This document shows, one piece after another, positions 61,545 through 64,000 of a DNA stretch of 64,000 nt. The notes below the pieces were generated by a model that saw only the letters and a list, made by a program, of their open reading frames with translations, had not been told where the DNA came from and made no database searches. Both the position numbers and the translations under genes were made by a program. The number at the start of each line of letters is the position of its first letter. Positions within the stretch are counted from its first letter, which is position 1. The DNA comes from Sporothrix humicola. Taxonomy: Eukaryota > Ascomycota > Sordariomycetes > Ophiostomatales > Ophiostomataceae. The stretch covers positions 248,001 to 312,000 of the forward strand of contig WNYE01000045.1 in assembly GCA_021396245.1 (NCBI GenBank). Direction: 5' to 3'.

Positions 61545-62451
61545 CTAGCTGCTGAAGTGGACGGCCCGCTTCTCCGACACGGACTCCTCAAAGATTGACC
61601 GCTTCGCCGTGCACGTCTTGGCGCAGCCGTCGCAGCCCGAGCCGGCCACCTTGGTGGTGCCGCCCTCCATGACGGCCGGGCCGGGCACGACGTACTTGGT
61701 GACGGCGGCGTGGATGTTGATCAGAATGCCGGGGTCCTTGGCCGAGTACGCGCCCGGGAACTTGACCATTGGAATATTGGCCGGCAGCGCGGTGGCCTTG
61801 CCGCCGGCGAGGGTCAGCTGGTAGCAGCTCATGTACAGCTGGGCACCGCCCGATTGGCCGGCCGTGTGCAGGGCAATCACTTCGGCGCGCAGCAGGTAGT
61901 CGCCATCAGGAAGGCTGTCCGGAATCTTGACATCCATCTTGCCGCAGCACGTGTTCAAGTCCTTGGTGCCCCAGTTGTCATTGTCGCCCGCGCCCGCACC
62001 GCTCTTGGCCGTCCAGCCGTTCTCGAAAATCTTGAACCATTGGGTGGATCCGTCGGCCGTGGCGGCATCCGTGACCTTGGTCATGTACGCCATGACGGGG
62101 CCGTAGTGCGCGCCACCAATGGCCTCGCTCTTGCAGCTGCGGTCGCCAGGCTGCTGGTGCATCTCGATGGTGACAGTGCCGCCGGGCTTGGCGGCGCACT
62201 TGCCAGCCACGCCGGTGCGGCCGCCGGCATTGCAGACGACATCAGGGCCGCCGACGGCCGTCACGGGCGTATTCGACTTTGGCAGGCGGACACAAGAGGT
62301 GCTGTGCACGGTGTTAGCGGGATTCAGCTGTCATTTTGTGGGGAGGGAGACTTATCATATCCTTGCCGTCGACCCAGAGCTGCTGGAAGAGGGCATGGCC
62401 GGCGGCTTGTTGTGTGGCGAGAGCCACGGCGGCGAGGATCGATGACTTCAT
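61545..62451 (-). CDS. AA9 lytic polysaccharide monooxygenase (283 aa, two exons)
   Basis: Exons 62451-62357 and 62301-61545. A signal peptide MKSSILAAVALATQQAAG is followed by mature HALFQQLWVDGKD, whose His19 becomes His1 of the copper brace. The second histidine is in IGGAHYGPVMAYM. Other AA9 signatures are CVRLPKSNTPVTAVGGPDVV, TVTIEMHQQPGDRSC, WFKIFENGW, DGDYLLRAEVIALH and GAQLYMSCYQLTL. There is no CBM1; the tail is short and Cys/basic (GCDGCAKTCTAKRS). The enzyme is secreted and oxidatively cleaves cellulose or related beta-glucans. The only frame-keeping 5' splice site is GATAAG rather than GT, 55 nt before a good GCTAAC branch and CACAG acceptor. A one-base insertion in a GTAAGT donor would explain this. 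Confidence 0.85.
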
Positions 62452-64000
62452 TTTGTGTGGTGTGTGTGGTGACGAGAGTGACGAACAAAGTGAGGAAAGA
62501 GAGAGCGTAAAGAGCGAGGAGGGAACGGGTTATATGGCTGCTGGCTCGTGGTGTGCCGTGGGTGCGGCCTCACTCGTTCCTTCTTGAGTTCCTTCTCTAC
62601 TTCCCCCATATTACTGCATTGGCCGTGACCTGGGAAGAGGCACGGGACACTGTAATGCCGTCGACGAAATAAATGAGTGTCCACTGACAACATGCCGTGT
62701 AGAAAGGAAGGGAAATAATGACAATTATTTCTTTCAGTAGTCTCTATGCCGACGTCGGATTCGGCATCTTGTTCGGTCTTACGCCCAGTTGGCCCATTTA
62801 TCGGAAAGAAAACAAGCTTGTTGACCAAAAACAACTCTATCTGACAGTGTGACACCCATCAAGGTGTTCTAGAATCCCCATGGGGTCTCCGGATCAGCAC
62901 CCCGGGATCATCAAAGGAATTTTGAACCTTTTTAATGTTTACACATGAGTCTTTTTCATCAGGGTGTGCTGCCTTGAATGTTCTCAGAAATGTTATCCAG
63001 CGTCACCTTTGTACGTTGCTTTGCTGTAGTAAAATATCTTTTTACAAAAACGCGCCTTTTCCATCTCGATTTTTTCTTCTTCGGTATCTTCTGTTTCTTC
63101 TGTTGTCGCCTTGTTTATTGTCGTCTCCATCCTACGGTTAAATTCAACCATATCATAAGAACCAAGAACCGCCGTCTTCCCTGTTTGGTGCGGTATTTGC
63201 GGGTGCCCCGTATTTGGTGAATTCTTCCTTCCACGCATTGCATTCTACCGGCCGTCCCTCCGCGTTTCCACCCGTGTTTTCGTATATTAACATCCACTTT
63301 CATCAATTTCATCAATTTTGTCAACTAGCACACACTTTATCGCCCATCTATTCGTGGCAAGTGCTCCGTAATCTATTTGAAAAGGGAGAATATGGAGGGA
63401 AATGGAAGTCATTTGTATTTTGCTCGGCAATGATGTCTCTCTGCGAGAGGCCAGTCCAACACAGCATTCCTCTGATAATTACATAAGTCACGGATGCAAA
63501 GGCAAGCCACGCAGCCACAAATTACGACTCGACCAGGCGTGTTGTGTCGATGACGGCGTGCAAAATAAGGGCCCACGAAAAAAGGGTCCAAAGGTGGATT
63601 ATGTCAGCAGGACTTACACACAGAAACTTCCTAATTGGGTTGGATTTGGATTGGTCCAAACCTTACACATCGACTTCGACATCGCCACCTCACAACTCCG
63701 TTAGACGAGCGCACCAAGGCAAACTTAAAAACGGCTCTGCCCTTTCTGGATCGCCAGTGTGCACAAGTCAATGGTAGTGAATAAGGGTCCACGTACAGGG
63801 TCTCCCTGATGGAATTGAATAAGGGTCCATATACAGTGTCTTTCTTCTATTCTCGGTGTGCATCAAAGTACACCGCACGCCAGGCAGAAAATTTGCAGCC
63901 CTGTGAGGCTGTGAACAGTTCGTACATGTACATCGAATCATTCACAGCTTGTTTTCAATCTCAACCCAATTTTTACTGTTACCTGTACTTTTGTGTATTT
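62452..64000. other. Right-edge region without supported genes
   Basis: AA9 promoter (62452-62600, with GA-rich leader), then T/C-rich sequence at 63040-63140 and low-complexity AT-rich DNA. A 38-bp-spaced direct repeat of TGAATAAGGGTCCA occurs at 63778 and 63816. Short ORFs here lack recognisable features. Confidence 0.4.

Noticed and set aside
61710..62510. 266-residue plus-strand frame over the AA9 gene
   Set aside because: Antisense to the AA9 exon and signal peptide; no independent features.

Overview
The window reads as nuclear DNA of a filamentous ascomycete (Pezizomycotina, probably a Sordariomycete). The genes have short GT-AG introns of about 50-120 nt with CTAAC/CTGAC-like branch sites. 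Several regulators carry Zn2Cys6 or C2H2 DNA-binding regions joined to long fungal regulatory regions, and there is an AA9 cellulose-active oxygenase. The species cannot be named from sequence alone. There are no phage, plasmid or CRISPR signals, and I saw no rRNA or tRNA gene.

Layout. (1) 1-9.0 kb: a tandem array, all on the + strand, of one partial and six fuller members of a paralogous protein family I do not recognise. Each has an N-terminal helical block, a central block built around LPSHxEILALRILSP, and usually a coiled-coil tail. One member is interrupted by an in-frame TAG. (2) 10.4-14.0 kb: two tandem Cys-rich single-pass membrane proteins whose upstream regions are also duplicated. 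(3) 14.3-33.4 kb: an eleven-gene catabolic-looking cluster with a type-B carboxylesterase, two beta-hydroxyacid dehydrogenases, three metallo-beta-lactamase-fold hydrolases, a two-domain and a one-domain carboxymuconolactone decarboxylase-like protein, a zinc alcohol dehydrogenase, an MFS transporter and a C2H2 regulator. The heptamer TGTGGGG occurs 13 times in the eight intergenic regions that drive every gene except the regulator. It is the site expected from the contact residues of the regulator's two zinc fingers. (4) 33.6-34.4 kb: a small repeat-rich relic.

(5) 35.1-42.4 kb: a MAL-type module made of a GH13 alpha-glucosidase, a Zn2Cys6 regulator and a sugar porter, with a shared TCGGGCCGA-like inverted repeat upstream of the enzyme and the porter. 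(6) 43.0-44.9 kb: an ankyrin-repeat protein with a C-terminal DYW-like deaminase signature, broken by an assembly gap inside a 9-bp minisatellite. (7) 45.0-61.3 kb: a second catabolic block with a class II aldolase-like protein, an RpiB-type isomerase, a large Q-rich Zn2Cys6 regulator, a DAK-family ketose kinase, a short-chain dehydrogenase, an SMP-30/lactonase-like protein and an MFS sugar porter. Its composition resembles fungal polyol (erythritol/erythrulose-type) utilisation. (8) 61.5-62.5 kb: an AA9 lytic polysaccharide monooxygenase whose only intron has a non-canonical GA donor. The rest, 62.5-64 kb, holds no gene I can support.

The window therefore carries three adjacent nutrient or xenobiotic-use modules, each with its own regulator, transporter and enzymes, next to a lineage-specific expansion of an unknown family. 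The strongest leads for something undescribed are the lactonase/dehydrogenase cluster with its predicted regulon motif, the unknown tandem family, and the ankyrin-deaminase gene.
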